DNA of 64,000 nucleotides. It comes from Nitrosospira sp. Nsp14 (lineage in GTDB: Bacteria; Pseudomonadota; Gammaproteobacteria; Burkholderiales; Nitrosomonadaceae). The notes beneath the pieces are model-generated. The model saw only the letters and a program-made list of their open reading frames with translations, was not told the DNA's origin and ran no database searches. The position numbers were made by a program, and so were the translations under genes. The stretch covers positions 62,001-126,000 of the forward strand of contig NZ_FOPV01000006.1 of assembly GCF_900113575.1 (NCBI RefSeq), in the 5' to 3' direction. Below, piece by piece: positions 9,160-17,719 of the stretch. How positions within the stretch are numbered: position 1 is the first letter of the stretch; each line of letters starts with the position of its first letter.

Positions 9160-9888
9160 ATGAAGTTAAAACTCAAAAGCAATTTTTCCGGGAAAGCCGG
9201 CGTTGCAAAGGTAGCCGTTTCGGCATCTTTGTTAGCATCTTCCCTTTTCATCAACCCTGCATACGCGGTCAACTGGAATGAGTCCGGAGATGCCGGACAA
9301 CTCCTTGCCACAGCACAGGAACCGCTCGGCAACGGCCCATTACGAAATATCTATGGAACCGTGACAAATGGCGCGGACGTTGATCTATACCGGATTTACA
9401 TTTCCAGTCCTACCACCTTCTCGGCGTCCGTGACTGGCACGTTTGATTCCGGCTTGGCGCTCTTTAATTCAGGCGGCTACGGGATATATGGAAATGACGA
9501 TGCGCGGCTGGGTGATTCCAATGCCGGCTTACCGGCCGGAGACCCCCGCGGTCCGCAAGCCGTGGGCTGGTACTATCTGGGGGTATTTGATATCAATAGC
9601 ACCACGCCAACCAGCGGCAATGGCGTCGGGCCGGAAAACTTCATTGCTCCCAATACCGCTGCTCCGTTTACCTCGATTATAACGGCGTCCGGTCCCGGGG
9701 GTGCGTCACCTTTGACCGGATGGGCACCACCGCCGGATGCTACCGGTGGTGCAGTTAACGAGGCATACCGCCTCCGGCTGTCGGGAGTTTCCGTGGTTCC
9801 TGAACCGGAAACCTACGCTATGCTATTGGCTGGCCTGGGTCTGGTCGGCGCAATGGCGCGCCGAAGAAAAGTATTTGCAGAGCTTTAG
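9160..9888 (+). CDS. PEP-CTERM exported protein with pre-peptidase-like (PPC-type) body
   Basis: A 242-residue exported protein. The N-terminus is a signal peptide ending near NPAYA (about residue 36). The C-terminus has the full sorting signal: VPEPETYAMLLAGLGLVG followed by an Arg cluster (ARRRK), recognised by exosortase/EpsH-type machinery in bacteria that make exopolysaccharide. The middle (DVDLYRIYI, then a long Gly/Asn/Asp-rich stretch) resembles the PPC beta-sandwich found in secreted proteases and surface proteins; this part is a weaker call. AGGAGGG lies 8 bases before the ATG. It is divergent from the siderophore-like operon and ends at a strong terminator. Surface or matrix location is inferred; no enzymatic motif is visible. 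Confidence 0.9.
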   Translation: MKLKLKSNFSGKAGVAKVAVSASLLASSLFINPAYAVNWNESGDAGQLLATAQEPLGNGPLRNIYGTVTNGADVDLYRIYISSPTTFSASVTGTFDSGLALFNSGGYGIYGNDDARLGDSNAGLPAGDPRGPQAVGWYYLGVFDINSTTPTSGNGVGPENFIAPNTAAPFTSIITASGPGGASPLTGWAPPPDATGGAVNEAYRLRLSGVSVVPEPETYAMLLAGLGLVGAMARRRKVFAEL

Positions 9889-9894
9889 GCTTGA

Positions 9895-9918
9895 CAGGGG
9901 CCTCGGCCCCTGTTTTTT
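9895..9918 (+). terminator. Rho-independent terminator after the PEP-CTERM gene
   Basis: A perfect 7-bp stem, CAGGGGC (9895-9901) and GCCCCTG (9906-9912), with loop CTCG is followed by six T. It starts 7 bases after the PEP-CTERM stop. It also lies just past the end of the convergent FecR-like gene, but has no U-tract in that direction. Confidence 0.93.
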
Positions 9919-9926
9919 CGGAAGAC

Positions 9927-10202
9927 TCATCCGTCTGATTTCGACCCATCCGAACGAGGAACCAGACCAGTCAGCATCCACAAATAGGATGCCTCCTCAT
10001 AGGCTGCCCGATGGGCAGGATCACTTTCCAGCCAATCAAACAATTCCTTTTCCGCGGCACCATTTAATGGTGACTCATGCTCGCGCGTGACCCACTCCAC
10101 GGCGGCTCGCCATACCCTGTCATCACCATGCGGGTCAGTAAAGTTCACCTTGCGGTGGGCTCGATCCGCAATAAAGGTCTTCCAAATCTCAATTTGATTC
10201 AC
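9927..10202 (-). CDS. FecR-like protein reduced to the cytoplasmic N-terminal (DUF4880) domain
   Basis: A 91-residue protein starting at GTG. Residues about 30-78 match the FecR N-terminal domain (AAVEWVTRE, then LFDWLESDPAHRAAYEEAS and an LW). In FecR this part sits in the cytoplasm and contacts the sigma factor FecI, while a transmembrane helix and periplasmic domain sense the outer membrane transducer. Here the frame stops soon after the N-terminal domain, and the next bases are the neighbouring terminator, so helix and periplasmic part are absent rather than merely frameshifted. It follows the FecI-type gene by 61 bases. In some FecR proteins the isolated N-domain is needed for sigma activity, so a soluble pro-sigma role is possible; a decaying remnant is the alternative. 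The ribosome binding site is weak. Confidence 0.75.
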   Translation of the reverse strand: MNQIEIWKTFIADRAHRKVNFTDPHGDDRVWRAAVEWVTREHESPLNGAAEKELFDWLESDPAHRAAYEEASYLWMLTGLVPRSDGSKSDG

Positions 10203-10263
10203 ACTCCAATACTATTGCTAACCAAGCAATTGTAGCGGATGCGAACATTTTAGGTAAAAAAAG

Positions 10264-10776
10264 TCACATGGACCGGAGTGCGGCCCGGCAGTGATCCATG
10301 GCGTCATGGATCAGAATATTCACCAGTGACGTTGAAATATTCAACTGGGCGGCGATGGCACAATGAGTATGCCCGTCCAGTCGATGCAGTTCGAAAACGC
10401 GTCTCGTCCGTTCCGGAAGCTCGGATAGGGCACGTGCCACCACTGTCAGATTTTGACGGCTGATTGCAGTTGCCTCAGGCGTTGCCATCTGCCCTGGCAC
10501 CTGAAGCCCTTCTTCCTCGTTCTCAAAGAGCCCTCCTTCGAATGCAGCGCGGCGATGCCGATCGATAGCGAGGTTACGCACGATCTGATATAAATATGCC
10601 AAGGGCTGCTTGATGTTCGGCGCGCGTTCCGATTCGGTTACCTTCAGATACGCATCCTGCACCACATCCTCTGCCCTGGCAAGATCGCCGAGAATTTTCA
10701 GCGCGGCCCGCCGCAATTGCGCCTGATGAGCAACAAAGACTGTCCCCAAGTCAACAGGCTGCTGGTCCAAGATCAT
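10264..10776 (-). CDS. FecI-type ECF sigma factor
   Basis: A 170-residue extracytoplasmic-function sigma factor. Region 2 (AEDVVQDAYLKV, then YLYQIVRNLAIDRHRR) and region 4 (LSELPERTRRVFELHRLDG, then a helix-turn-helix with LNISTSLVNILIHDAM) are both complete and typical of the FecI/iron-starvation group. A GGGAGGGTAGG ribosome binding site directly precedes the ATG. A Fur-box match overlaps the predicted -10, consistent with the usual iron control of such sigma factors. No TonB-dependent receptor is encoded nearby. Likely targets could include the synthetase operon 1.6 kb away, but that is inference. Confidence 0.93.
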   Translation of the reverse strand: MILDQQPVDLGTVFVAHQAQLRRAALKILGDLARAEDVVQDAYLKVTESERAPNIKQPLAYLYQIVRNLAIDRHRRAAFEGGLFENEEEGLQVPGQMATPEATAISRQNLTVVARALSELPERTRRVFELHRLDGHTHCAIAAQLNISTSLVNILIHDAMDHCRAALRSM

Positions 10777-10818
10777 CCTACCCTCCCCATGTGAGTTGAA
10801 TCAACGATAGATAATAAC

Positions 10819-10837
10819 GAGAATTGTTCTTATTATC
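10819..10837 (-). promoter_or_regulatory. Candidate Fur box upstream of the FecI-type sigma gene
   Basis: GAGAATTGTTCTTATTATC matches the 19-base Fur consensus at 13 positions by my count and lies 43 bases upstream of the sigma factor ATG. It overlaps the predicted -10 of the promoter, the placement expected for repression. Confidence 0.65.
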
Positions 10838-10860
10838 ATATAACGAATAATCTTGTACAA
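10832..10860 (-). promoter_or_regulatory. Candidate sigma-70 promoter of the FecI-type gene
   Basis: On the minus strand TTGTAC (10860-10855) and GATAAT (10837-10832) are separated by 17 bases. The -10 fits the consensus at 5 of 6 positions and the -35 at 3 of 6. The -10 lies inside the Fur-box match. Confidence 0.5.
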
Positions 10861-11304
10861 TACAAATATGTGATCGCACAGTCCTTATTTAGCATTTCCT
10901 TATTACAAGCTCATGATATAATTGTTTTTTTTAAACTGGTTTATTAACCATGACAAAAATTCATATCACGTAGCGACGGTGTGAATGATTGTTTTATCGA
11001 TAACTTATCTTGCCATCACCCGTCGAGCCGTTCATGGATGTCTTGTCACGCAATTGTTGTAGACCATTGGCCCGTTCGTCTATATGCATTGGCCCGTGTT
11101 AAGCTGGTTGAGATAGAGATGCTTGTTGCCCTTGTTTACACTCAAGCGAACCGGGTCATAGATAAACTTCTCTATCAATAAATAAAGGGGCGGGGGCAAA
11201 CCTGCTTTTGTCATCTAGTCCGGGGTATGTGGAAGCACCTGCGAAGCAATCCGGACCAGTGACTGAATTCATTTCGAGATCAACGCTCGATCCAGCTGAA
11301 ACGA
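10838..11304. other. AT-rich intergenic stretch between sigma factor and efflux operon
   Basis: Beyond the sigma factor promoter I see no gene in this stretch. Short frames here have no ribosome binding site and no recognisable protein. It separates the divergent sigma factor and efflux operon and presumably carries the promoter of the latter. Confidence 0.6.
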
Positions 11305-12684
11305 ATGCCAAGAATACCGAGGCTCGCAATTCTTTCCATGCTGCTCCTGATCGGTGCAAGCGGCTGCAAAGCGCCGCCGGTGCGACACGCGGAGGATGCT
11401 GGAGCGGAGATACCCTCTCATTGGACCGGGGCGAATGGGTCTAGCCAACCGACGCCGGAGCAGTGGGTTGAATCATTTGGCGACCCGAATTTAAGCAGCT
11501 TGATCCACAGCGGGCTCGCCGATAACTACGATTTGAAGGCTGCGGCAACACGGCTCGACGCGGCCATTGCCCAGGCTCGGATTGATGGGTCCGGTCTATT
11601 TCCCCAAATATCGTTCATCGCGGATAATCAACAAGTAAAGGTTCGGGAAGCAGGATTCGGCTCGGCAAGATTCGGCGTATTCGATGCTGTATTCAGCCTC
11701 AGTTGGGAGCTGGATGTATGGGGCCGGATCAGGGATGTCAGGCAAGCCGCCTTCGTGGAGTCAAGTGCCGTGGCGTCGGACCTCAACGGTGCTCGGTTAT
11801 CGCTGGCTGCCAGGATCGCTCAAAGTTATTTTGACTTGGCGGAGGCAAGGCTTCAGTCGAGCGTAGCAGAGCAGTCCGTCAAAGACCGCCGCACGATTGT
11901 CCAGCTTGTGCGAGGGCGTTTTGCACGAGGAATAACGAATGCACTTGATTTGCGTTTGGCGCTCACCGACCTTGCTACTGCCGAGGCAGAGCTTGGCGAA
12001 GCCCGTAACCAGATACAATTGGTCAACCGCCGGCTTGAGGTGCTGCTCGGCCGTTATCCCGCAGGGGGTTTGACCGAGGCGTCGGCACTGCCCGAGCCGC
12101 CTTCCGGGCTACCTGCTGGAATACCATCCGAGCTACTGGCAAGACGACCCGATCTAGTCGCTGCATTTGACCGCCTGCTGGCAGCCGATTCGCGGGTGCA
12201 AAGCGTAAGAAAACTCCTGCTGCCCAGGATTGTCTTAACAGCAGCGGGCGGCACGCGCAGCACAGCGTTGACCGACCTCGTCGACCCCCGCTCGCTGGCC
12301 TGGAACGTCGTAATAGGCTTGGCCCAACCCTTATTTACCGGTGGGCGCATACGCGGAGAGATCCAGTTGAACGAAGCGCGCGCAGAGGAAGCGCTAAATC
12401 TTTACAAAAGTACCGCGCTGAACGCATTTCGTGAAGTGGAGCAGGTACTTGCAGCGGATGAGTGGCTGCGGGAACAAGAAAAAGCGCTGAGGCAGGCGGT
12501 CGAGCAAACGGAGGCAAGCCGCAAGCTGGCGATCTATTCCTATCAGCTTGGTATGATTGAAATTCTCACGCTGCTGGACAGTTACCGCAGCACGTTGAAC
12601 GCACAAAGCGCTCATATTGCTGTGAAACGGCAGTTGTTAAATAATCGCGTCAACCTTTATCTCGCACTGGGGGGCGGCGTTTGA
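11305..12684 (+). CDS. Outer membrane efflux lipoprotein (OprM/NodT family)
   Basis: A 459-residue outer membrane factor. The N-terminus is a lipoprotein signal with lipobox I-G-A-S-G-C at about residues 17-22. Two outer membrane efflux repeats follow, with features such as SWELDVWGRIRDVRQAA, GIPSELLARRPDLVAAFDRL and the Gly-rich QPLFTGGRIRGEIQLNEA, all typical of the TolC/OprM trimeric channel. It is the first gene of a three-gene set with a periplasmic adaptor and RND pump on the same strand, forming a complete tripartite export system. Substrate is unknown; the nearby lipopeptide operon makes its product a candidate cargo. Confidence 0.95.
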   Translation: MPRIPRLAILSMLLLIGASGCKAPPVRHAEDAGAEIPSHWTGANGSSQPTPEQWVESFGDPNLSSLIHSGLADNYDLKAAATRLDAAIAQARIDGSGLFPQISFIADNQQVKVREAGFGSARFGVFDAVFSLSWELDVWGRIRDVRQAAFVESSAVASDLNGARLSLAARIAQSYFDLAEARLQSSVAEQSVKDRRTIVQLVRGRFARGITNALDLRLALTDLATAEAELGEARNQIQLVNRRLEVLLGRYPAGGLTEASALPEPPSGLPAGIPSELLARRPDLVAAFDRLLAADSRVQSVRKLLLPRIVLTAAGGTRSTALTDLVDPRSLAWNVVIGLAQPLFTGGRIRGEIQLNEARAEEALNLYKSTALNAFREVEQVLAADEWLREQEKALRQAVEQTEASRKLAIYSYQLGMIEILTLLDSYRSTLNAQSAHIAVKRQLLNNRVNLYLALGGGV

Positions 12685-12899
12685 CGAAGCGCCTCGTTGA
12701 ACGACATATGAAGTTTTGTAGCTGGTCGAAGAAGTGGGCTGTGGACGAGACTAGAGAGGAGATTCATTGAAAGAAACGGTAGGAAGAACATGCGAGGCTT
12801 AACTGGACGGCACCAATTACCCAGCATGCGCGGAGGTAGGCAGCCCAGGCTGATGACAAAGCGTTTCGGGGGCAATCTGTCCGTTGATTCCCGGGCACC

Positions 12900-14132
12900 A
12901 TGCTGAAAAACTTGAAACGCAGAGCCGTGCTGAAAATTATCGCGCCTGTTGTGGTGGTACTGACCGGAATCAGTATTTCCTGGGCTATCGTCGTTCACAA
13001 GCCACAGCCAAAGTCAGAATTATTGAATGACGAAGCGCCGCTGGCGCAGGTGGTCCAGGTTGAGCCGCAGACAGTCAAGCTGAATATCCGCTCTCACGGT
13101 GTGGTCACGGCGCGAACAGAAATTGACCTGGTGCCAGAAGTCGCGGGCCAGGTCGTTGAGCTGCACCCGAGCCTCGTCGCGGGCGGCTTTTTCAATCGAG
13201 GGGATGTATTGATTAAAATAGACCCGCGCAGTTACGACCACGCAATCGCTGAGGCGCAGGCCCGCATTGCCGAGGCGGAGCGGCAAGTAATGATGGAAGA
13301 AGCGCAGGCGGAGCAGGCGCGCAACGAATGGCACTCCCTGGGAGAAGGGCAGCCTTCGGCCCTGATCTTGCGCGAGCCTCAATTAGCGGAGGCCCGTGCC
13401 AAATTAAAAGCCGCGCAGGCTGACCTTGCGAATGCCCGCCTGCAGCGCAACCGATGCGAATGGCGCGCCCCGTTTGCGGGGCGCGTCAGGGAAAGACATA
13501 CTGGGCTCGGGCAATATGTTCAACCAGGGGAAAAGCTGGCGCGTATTTATGCCATCGACGTTGCCCAGGTGCGCCTCCCCTTGGCCACCGATCAGTTTAC
13601 CTATCTTGACCTGCTGCTGGACCAAGGAAACAGTAAAGCGGAAACCGGTCCCAAGGTAATTTTAAGCACGCAGTTTGCCGGGGCATTGCAACGCTGGGAA
13701 GGACACATCGTTCGCGCGGAAGGGGCGCTGGACGAAGAAACGGGTCTTCTGCACGCGGTCGCCGAGGTAAACAATCCATATACCGTAAAAGCAGGACAAG
13801 CGCCGCTCATGCCCGGGCTGTTCGTAAATGCAGAGATCGTGGGTAGAGATCAATCGGATGTATTTGTCCTGCCGCCCGGAGCGGTAAATCCCTCGCACGA
13901 AGTGTTATGGGTCGATGGAGAAGATCGACTTCATATTCGCCATGTGGATATCCTACGTAGCGAGCCTGATCGGGTCCTTATAAAAGGCGGTCTTAACCCT
14001 GGAGATCGCGTAGTCGTCTCCGGTATTCAGGTTCCCGTGCAAGGCATGAAGCTCCGGACGCAGATCGTGCCGCTCGGGCTGGCAGCGGAAAATGCGCGAA
14101 GGGATACGTCAATGCCTCAACCAGCACTGTGA
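12900..14132 (+). CDS. RND efflux periplasmic adaptor (membrane fusion protein)
   Basis: A 410-residue adaptor. One N-terminal transmembrane helix (about 11-32, VVVVLTGISISWAIVV) anchors it. A lipoyl/biotinyl half-motif (DLVPEVAGQVVELHPSLVAG) comes next, then an alpha-helical coiled-coil hairpin (about 120-185) rich in Ala/Glu/Arg, the second lipoyl half (CEWRAPFAGRVRERHTGLGQ) and a beta-barrel. It bridges the inner membrane pump to the outer membrane channel. It lies 215 bases after the channel gene and 58 bases before the pump gene, all on one strand. Confidence 0.95.
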   Translation: MLKNLKRRAVLKIIAPVVVVLTGISISWAIVVHKPQPKSELLNDEAPLAQVVQVEPQTVKLNIRSHGVVTARTEIDLVPEVAGQVVELHPSLVAGGFFNRGDVLIKIDPRSYDHAIAEAQARIAEAERQVMMEEAQAEQARNEWHSLGEGQPSALILREPQLAEARAKLKAAQADLANARLQRNRCEWRAPFAGRVRERHTGLGQYVQPGEKLARIYAIDVAQVRLPLATDQFTYLDLLLDQGNSKAETGPKVILSTQFAGALQRWEGHIVRAEGALDEETGLLHAVAEVNNPYTVKAGQAPLMPGLFVNAEIVGRDQSDVFVLPPGAVNPSHEVLWVDGEDRLHIRHVDILRSEPDRVLIKGGLNPGDRVVVSGIQVPVQGMKLRTQIVPLGLAAENARRDTSMPQPAL

Positions 14133-14190
14133 TACCCTTTTTCTCTCCCTGTCACGTCCCCGCGCCAAGCCTCTGTAAGGAAACACCGAG

Positions 14191-17100
14191 GTGAAGCCCA
14201 TACTTCCCGCCATGCCGCCCTCCGGCTTGATCGCCTGGTTTGCCTCGAATCCAATCGCCGCCAATCTGCTGATGCTGCTGATCCTCTTGGGTGGCTGCGG
14301 CAGCCTGTTGCTGATGGATAAGGAGGTATTCCCCAGATTTACGCCTCACCAAATCGATGTCAGAGCCGTCTATCCAGGGGCGGGCCCCCTCGAAATCGAA
14401 GAGTCCGTCTGTATCCGGATCGAGGAGGCAATTTACAATCTTGCCGGTATCAAACGGCTTAAAACCGAAATAATCGAGGGGGAATGCCTCGTCAAGGTCG
14501 CTATCCTTCCGGACTATGATCGAAACCAGATGGTGAACGCGGTCCAGGGACGTGTTCAAGCAATACCTCGCCTGCCGAAGGGATTGGAGAGAATCGAAGT
14601 TCTTCCCGGACACCGTATCGGAGACGATGGCGTGATTTGGGTCGCGCTGCACGGACCCACCGACCCGCTTACACTCAAGCGCCTGAGCGACCGCATCCAG
14701 GGCGACTTATCGCAGATACCCGGTGTTACGCGCGCTCACAACTACTATGACCAGGCCTACGAGATCGCTATTGAGGTTTCGTCTGAACGCCTGCGTCAGT
14801 TTCGCATATCGCTAAACGAGGTCACGGAAACTATCAGGCGAGCTTCTATAGATTTACCCGGGGGGGTAATAAAAAACCCGATGGGTGAGCTGCTGCTTCG
14901 CGTGAAGGGTAAGGCGCAGGACAGTGTTGCCATCGGAAGCTTGGTGGTGAAAACGAATTCGGACGGCAGCCGGGTACTGCTGCGAGATGTCGCTATAATC
15001 AAGGATGGCTTGGAGGAGCGCATTTCGGAATGGCACCACAACGGAGAAACCGCGCAGGGCTGGGAGGTTCACGCGGAGCGAGACACAGTTGAAGTTGCGC
15101 GACGCGTCAGAGCGTACGTTTCCGAAATGCAAGCCCAGTTGCCACCCGGAATCGGGCTTATCACCTGGTGGGACGATTCTCAGGCCTACGAGGAACGAAT
15201 CGGAACCCTGCTTGAGGACGGATTGACCGGCTTCGTGCTCGTCTGCCTGATATTGACGTTGTTTCTCCATTTCAAGGTCGCGATCTGGGCGGGTATCGGA
15301 ATACTGACCTCGATTTTTGGCGCATTCTGGCTCATGCCAGCGCTGGATGTGTCGCTCAACATGCTATCCCTATTCGGTTTTCTCCTCGCCATGGGTGTGC
15401 TCGTCGACGACGCGATCATTATCGGGGAATCCATCTACGCGAAACAGGAAGCCGTAGATGCCTCCGGCTCACCCAAGTCAGAAATCGAGTCCACACCATT
15501 ATTAACAGCAGGCAGGCGAAAGTTGGCATACCTCGAGGCCGCAATTTCTGGCGCTCGGGAGGTTTCTCTGCCAGTAATTGTTGCCGTCATGATCGTTCTT
15601 GTCGCTTTTCTACCCGGTTTGTTCCTGCCGGGCTGGGCCGGCCAAATGATGAAACCGATCTGCCTGGTCATGATCCTGACCTTGGTATTTTCGCTGGTTG
15701 AAGCGCTCCTCATTTTACCTTCTCATCTCGCCGCACCCCCAAAGCCGGTTGCGCAAACTCCATTGGCAAAGGTGCGGACTAGCCTGAATCGGGGATTGCG
15801 ACGCTTTGTCCACCGCGTATATACGCCAGTGCTGGAAAGAGCCCTGGCGTGGCGCTACTTGACTATTGCGATATTTGCGGTAGTCCTGATGCTGGCCGCC
15901 GCGCTGGTTGCCGGAGGCTATGTCAGGCTTTCCTTGCAGGCTGACGTAACGAAAGACAGCTTCTGGGTCGCCTTAAAATTACCCAAGGATGTCCCATACA
16001 GCGAGACACGTCGCATCGCGGAAAAGGTAGAACGTGCATTGCTGGAAGTTCGGGACCAACTGGATAAGGAAGCCCGAATTCGCGATCCTCATATTAAGCA
16101 AAGCGTCATCGTCGGAGTGGAAACGATCATTACGGAACATGAGGCCGGATTCTGGACCGAGTTGTCACCCACGGGACGAAAACATATCGTGGTAGAGGAT
16201 TTCGTGCGTGAGTGGCGGAAGCGAATTGGAGATATCGGCCGCGCCAAAATCGAATTCCACTATAAAGAGGGAGACCTCCCTTTCGATATGGAATTTGATC
16301 TCGGGCATCCCGACCCCGCGGTTTTGTCCCTTGCGGCCGCGCAGTTCAAACAAAAGCTGGCGGGCTATCCTGGCGTGTACGATGTCGTAGATTACGCCGA
16401 ACCCGGCAAGGCTGAAGTTCGTCTTCGCGTTAAACCAGAGGCCGAACACTTTGGCCTCCGGTTGGAGGATCTAGCCGAACAGATGCGTCATGCATACTAC
16501 GGCGACGAAGTGCATAGGTTCCAGCGGGGGCGTAATGAGGTAAAAGTAATGGTGCGCCTGCCGCCCAACGAACGGGATTCGCTGCCCGGCCTGTCCAGCC
16601 TTCCCATACGGCTCCCCAACGGCGGGCAAGCGCCTTTAGGGACGCTCGCCGAAATCGAACTCGTACCCGGCCAGTCCATGCTCATACGCCAGGACCGGCA
16701 ACGCATCCTTAAAATTCAAGCACAAATCGATTCCAAGATAACAGACCTCAACGCGCTCCACGCCCGGTTGGCCGCCGAAGAAATCCCGCAGCTCAAGCGG
16801 CAATTTCCTGGACTCGACATAAATATCGGTGAGGAACGCCAGGAGCAGGAAGATACCGCCCGTACCCTGATATTCTTGACCGCGATCGCCTTAACGTTAA
16901 TCTATGCCTTGATCGCGATCCCCTTTGAGTCGTATGTAAAACCGCTCGTCTTTTTATTGGGTGCCCCAGTAGCCTGGGCCGGCGCAGTATGGGCCCATTG
17001 GCTGATTGGTCTGCCAATATCAATGGAATCCCTGGTTGGCATGATTGCCGCGAGTGGCGTGGTCGTGAATGACAGCCTCGTGCTTCTGGATTATGTCAAG

Positions 17101-17388
17101 CAGCGAGAAGGCGCAGCCGATATATCCATGGCAGACCTCATCGTAGAAGCTTGTACTGCGCGGTTCAGACCAATTTTGCTTGCCTTTCTGACCAATTTCG
17201 TCGGATTCCTCCCCATTTTGCTCGAGACAAGTGAACAGGCCCAGTTTCTGGTGCCGATGACGTTATCATTAACAGTCGGCCTTTTGATCGGAATGACTGC
17301 CAGCCTGATATTGACCCCCGTCTGTTACGGCATAATAGAGAGTCGAAATAACCGCGTCTTGGCCCGCGAACCCGCACAACAATATTGA
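14191..17388 (+). CDS. RND-family inner membrane efflux pump (AcrB/MexF-like superfamily)
   Basis: A 1065-residue proton-driven pump. The architecture is standard: N-terminal helix, large periplasmic loop (about 45-340), helix bundle, second periplasmic loop (about 570-865), second helix bundle. The paired acidic residues of TM4 are present (MGVLVDDAIIIGES near 400-413), as is GVVVNDSLVLLDYVKQ in the second half. There is an insertion of about 20 residues rich in Ser/Pro/Glu just after TM4, where many RND pumps are shorter. The start is GTG. The sequence is not specific enough to name a substrate; it is neither clearly heavy-metal (CusA) nor clearly AcrB type. Confidence 0.94.
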   Translation: MKPILPAMPPSGLIAWFASNPIAANLLMLLILLGGCGSLLLMDKEVFPRFTPHQIDVRAVYPGAGPLEIEESVCIRIEEAIYNLAGIKRLKTEIIEGECLVKVAILPDYDRNQMVNAVQGRVQAIPRLPKGLERIEVLPGHRIGDDGVIWVALHGPTDPLTLKRLSDRIQGDLSQIPGVTRAHNYYDQAYEIAIEVSSERLRQFRISLNEVTETIRRASIDLPGGVIKNPMGELLLRVKGKAQDSVAIGSLVVKTNSDGSRVLLRDVAIIKDGLEERISEWHHNGETAQGWEVHAERDTVEVARRVRAYVSEMQAQLPPGIGLITWWDDSQAYEERIGTLLEDGLTGFVLVCLILTLFLHFKVAIWAGIGILTSIFGAFWLMPALDVSLNMLSLFGFLLAMGVLVDDAIIIGESIYAKQEAVDASGSPKSEIESTPLLTAGRRKLAYLEAAISGAREVSLPVIVAVMIVLVAFLPGLFLPGWAGQMMKPICLVMILTLVFSLVEALLILPSHLAAPPKPVAQTPLAKVRTSLNRGLRRFVHRVYTPVLERALAWRYLTIAIFAVVLMLAAALVAGGYVRLSLQADVTKDSFWVALKLPKDVPYSETRRIAEKVERALLEVRDQLDKEARIRDPHIKQSVIVGVETIITEHEAGFWTELSPTGRKHIVVEDFVREWRKRIGDIGRAKIEFHYKEGDLPFDMEFDLGHPDPAVLSLAAAQFKQKLAGYPGVYDVVDYAEPGKAEVRLRVKPEAEHFGLRLEDLAEQMRHAYYGDEVHRFQRGRNEVKVMVRLPPNERDSLPGLSSLPIRLPNGGQAPLGTLAEIELVPGQSMLIRQDRQRILKIQAQIDSKITDLNALHARLAAEEIPQLKRQFPGLDINIGEERQEQEDTARTLIFLTAIALTLIYALIAIPFESYVKPLVFLLGAPVAWAGAVWAHWLIGLPISMESLVGMIAASGVVVNDSLVLLDYVKQREGAADISMADLIVEACTARFRPILLAFLTNFVGFLPILLETSEQAQFLVPMTLSLTVGLLIGMTASLILTPVCYGIIESRNNRVLAREPAQQY

Positions 17389-17719
17389 TTGCATTATCCG
17401 GTTATCCGCCGAGACTGCCAGCCTGCGCTGCCCCACATATAATAATTATGCACGTGCAAATTTTCGGCTCGCGGTGAAGGAAAATTAACCGGGTTTTTCT
17501 CTGGTCGGTAGCAAGCCTCAGCTGGCTTCGGACAAGCCGTACCGGCTGGTTTGATCCAGCCAGCTTTCTAAAAATAATGACAAAGATTATACTGATCGCC
17601 TCTTCCATTTGAGCATGCCTCATCCATTTGAGTCGCTCTATTATCGGTTGTCATAATAATTCTGCCTTGCTGCCTCGCCACCCATACGCATCATTGCCCT
17701 GCTTCAGCGTAAAAAGCTC
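17389..17719. other. Intergenic boundary between efflux operon and proB
   Basis: No gene is seen. GGCTGG-N6-CCAGCC at 17544-17561 forms a 6-bp hairpin with only a weak T-rich tail, so a terminator is possible but not convincing. In many betaproteobacteria proB follows obgE directly; here the accessory block abuts it instead. Confidence 0.55.

Noticed and set aside
17544-17561. Hairpin GGCTGG-N6-CCAGCC as terminator of the efflux operon
   Set aside because: The stem is only 6 bp, the T-tract is poor and it lies over 150 bases after the pump stop, so I did not list it as a terminator.
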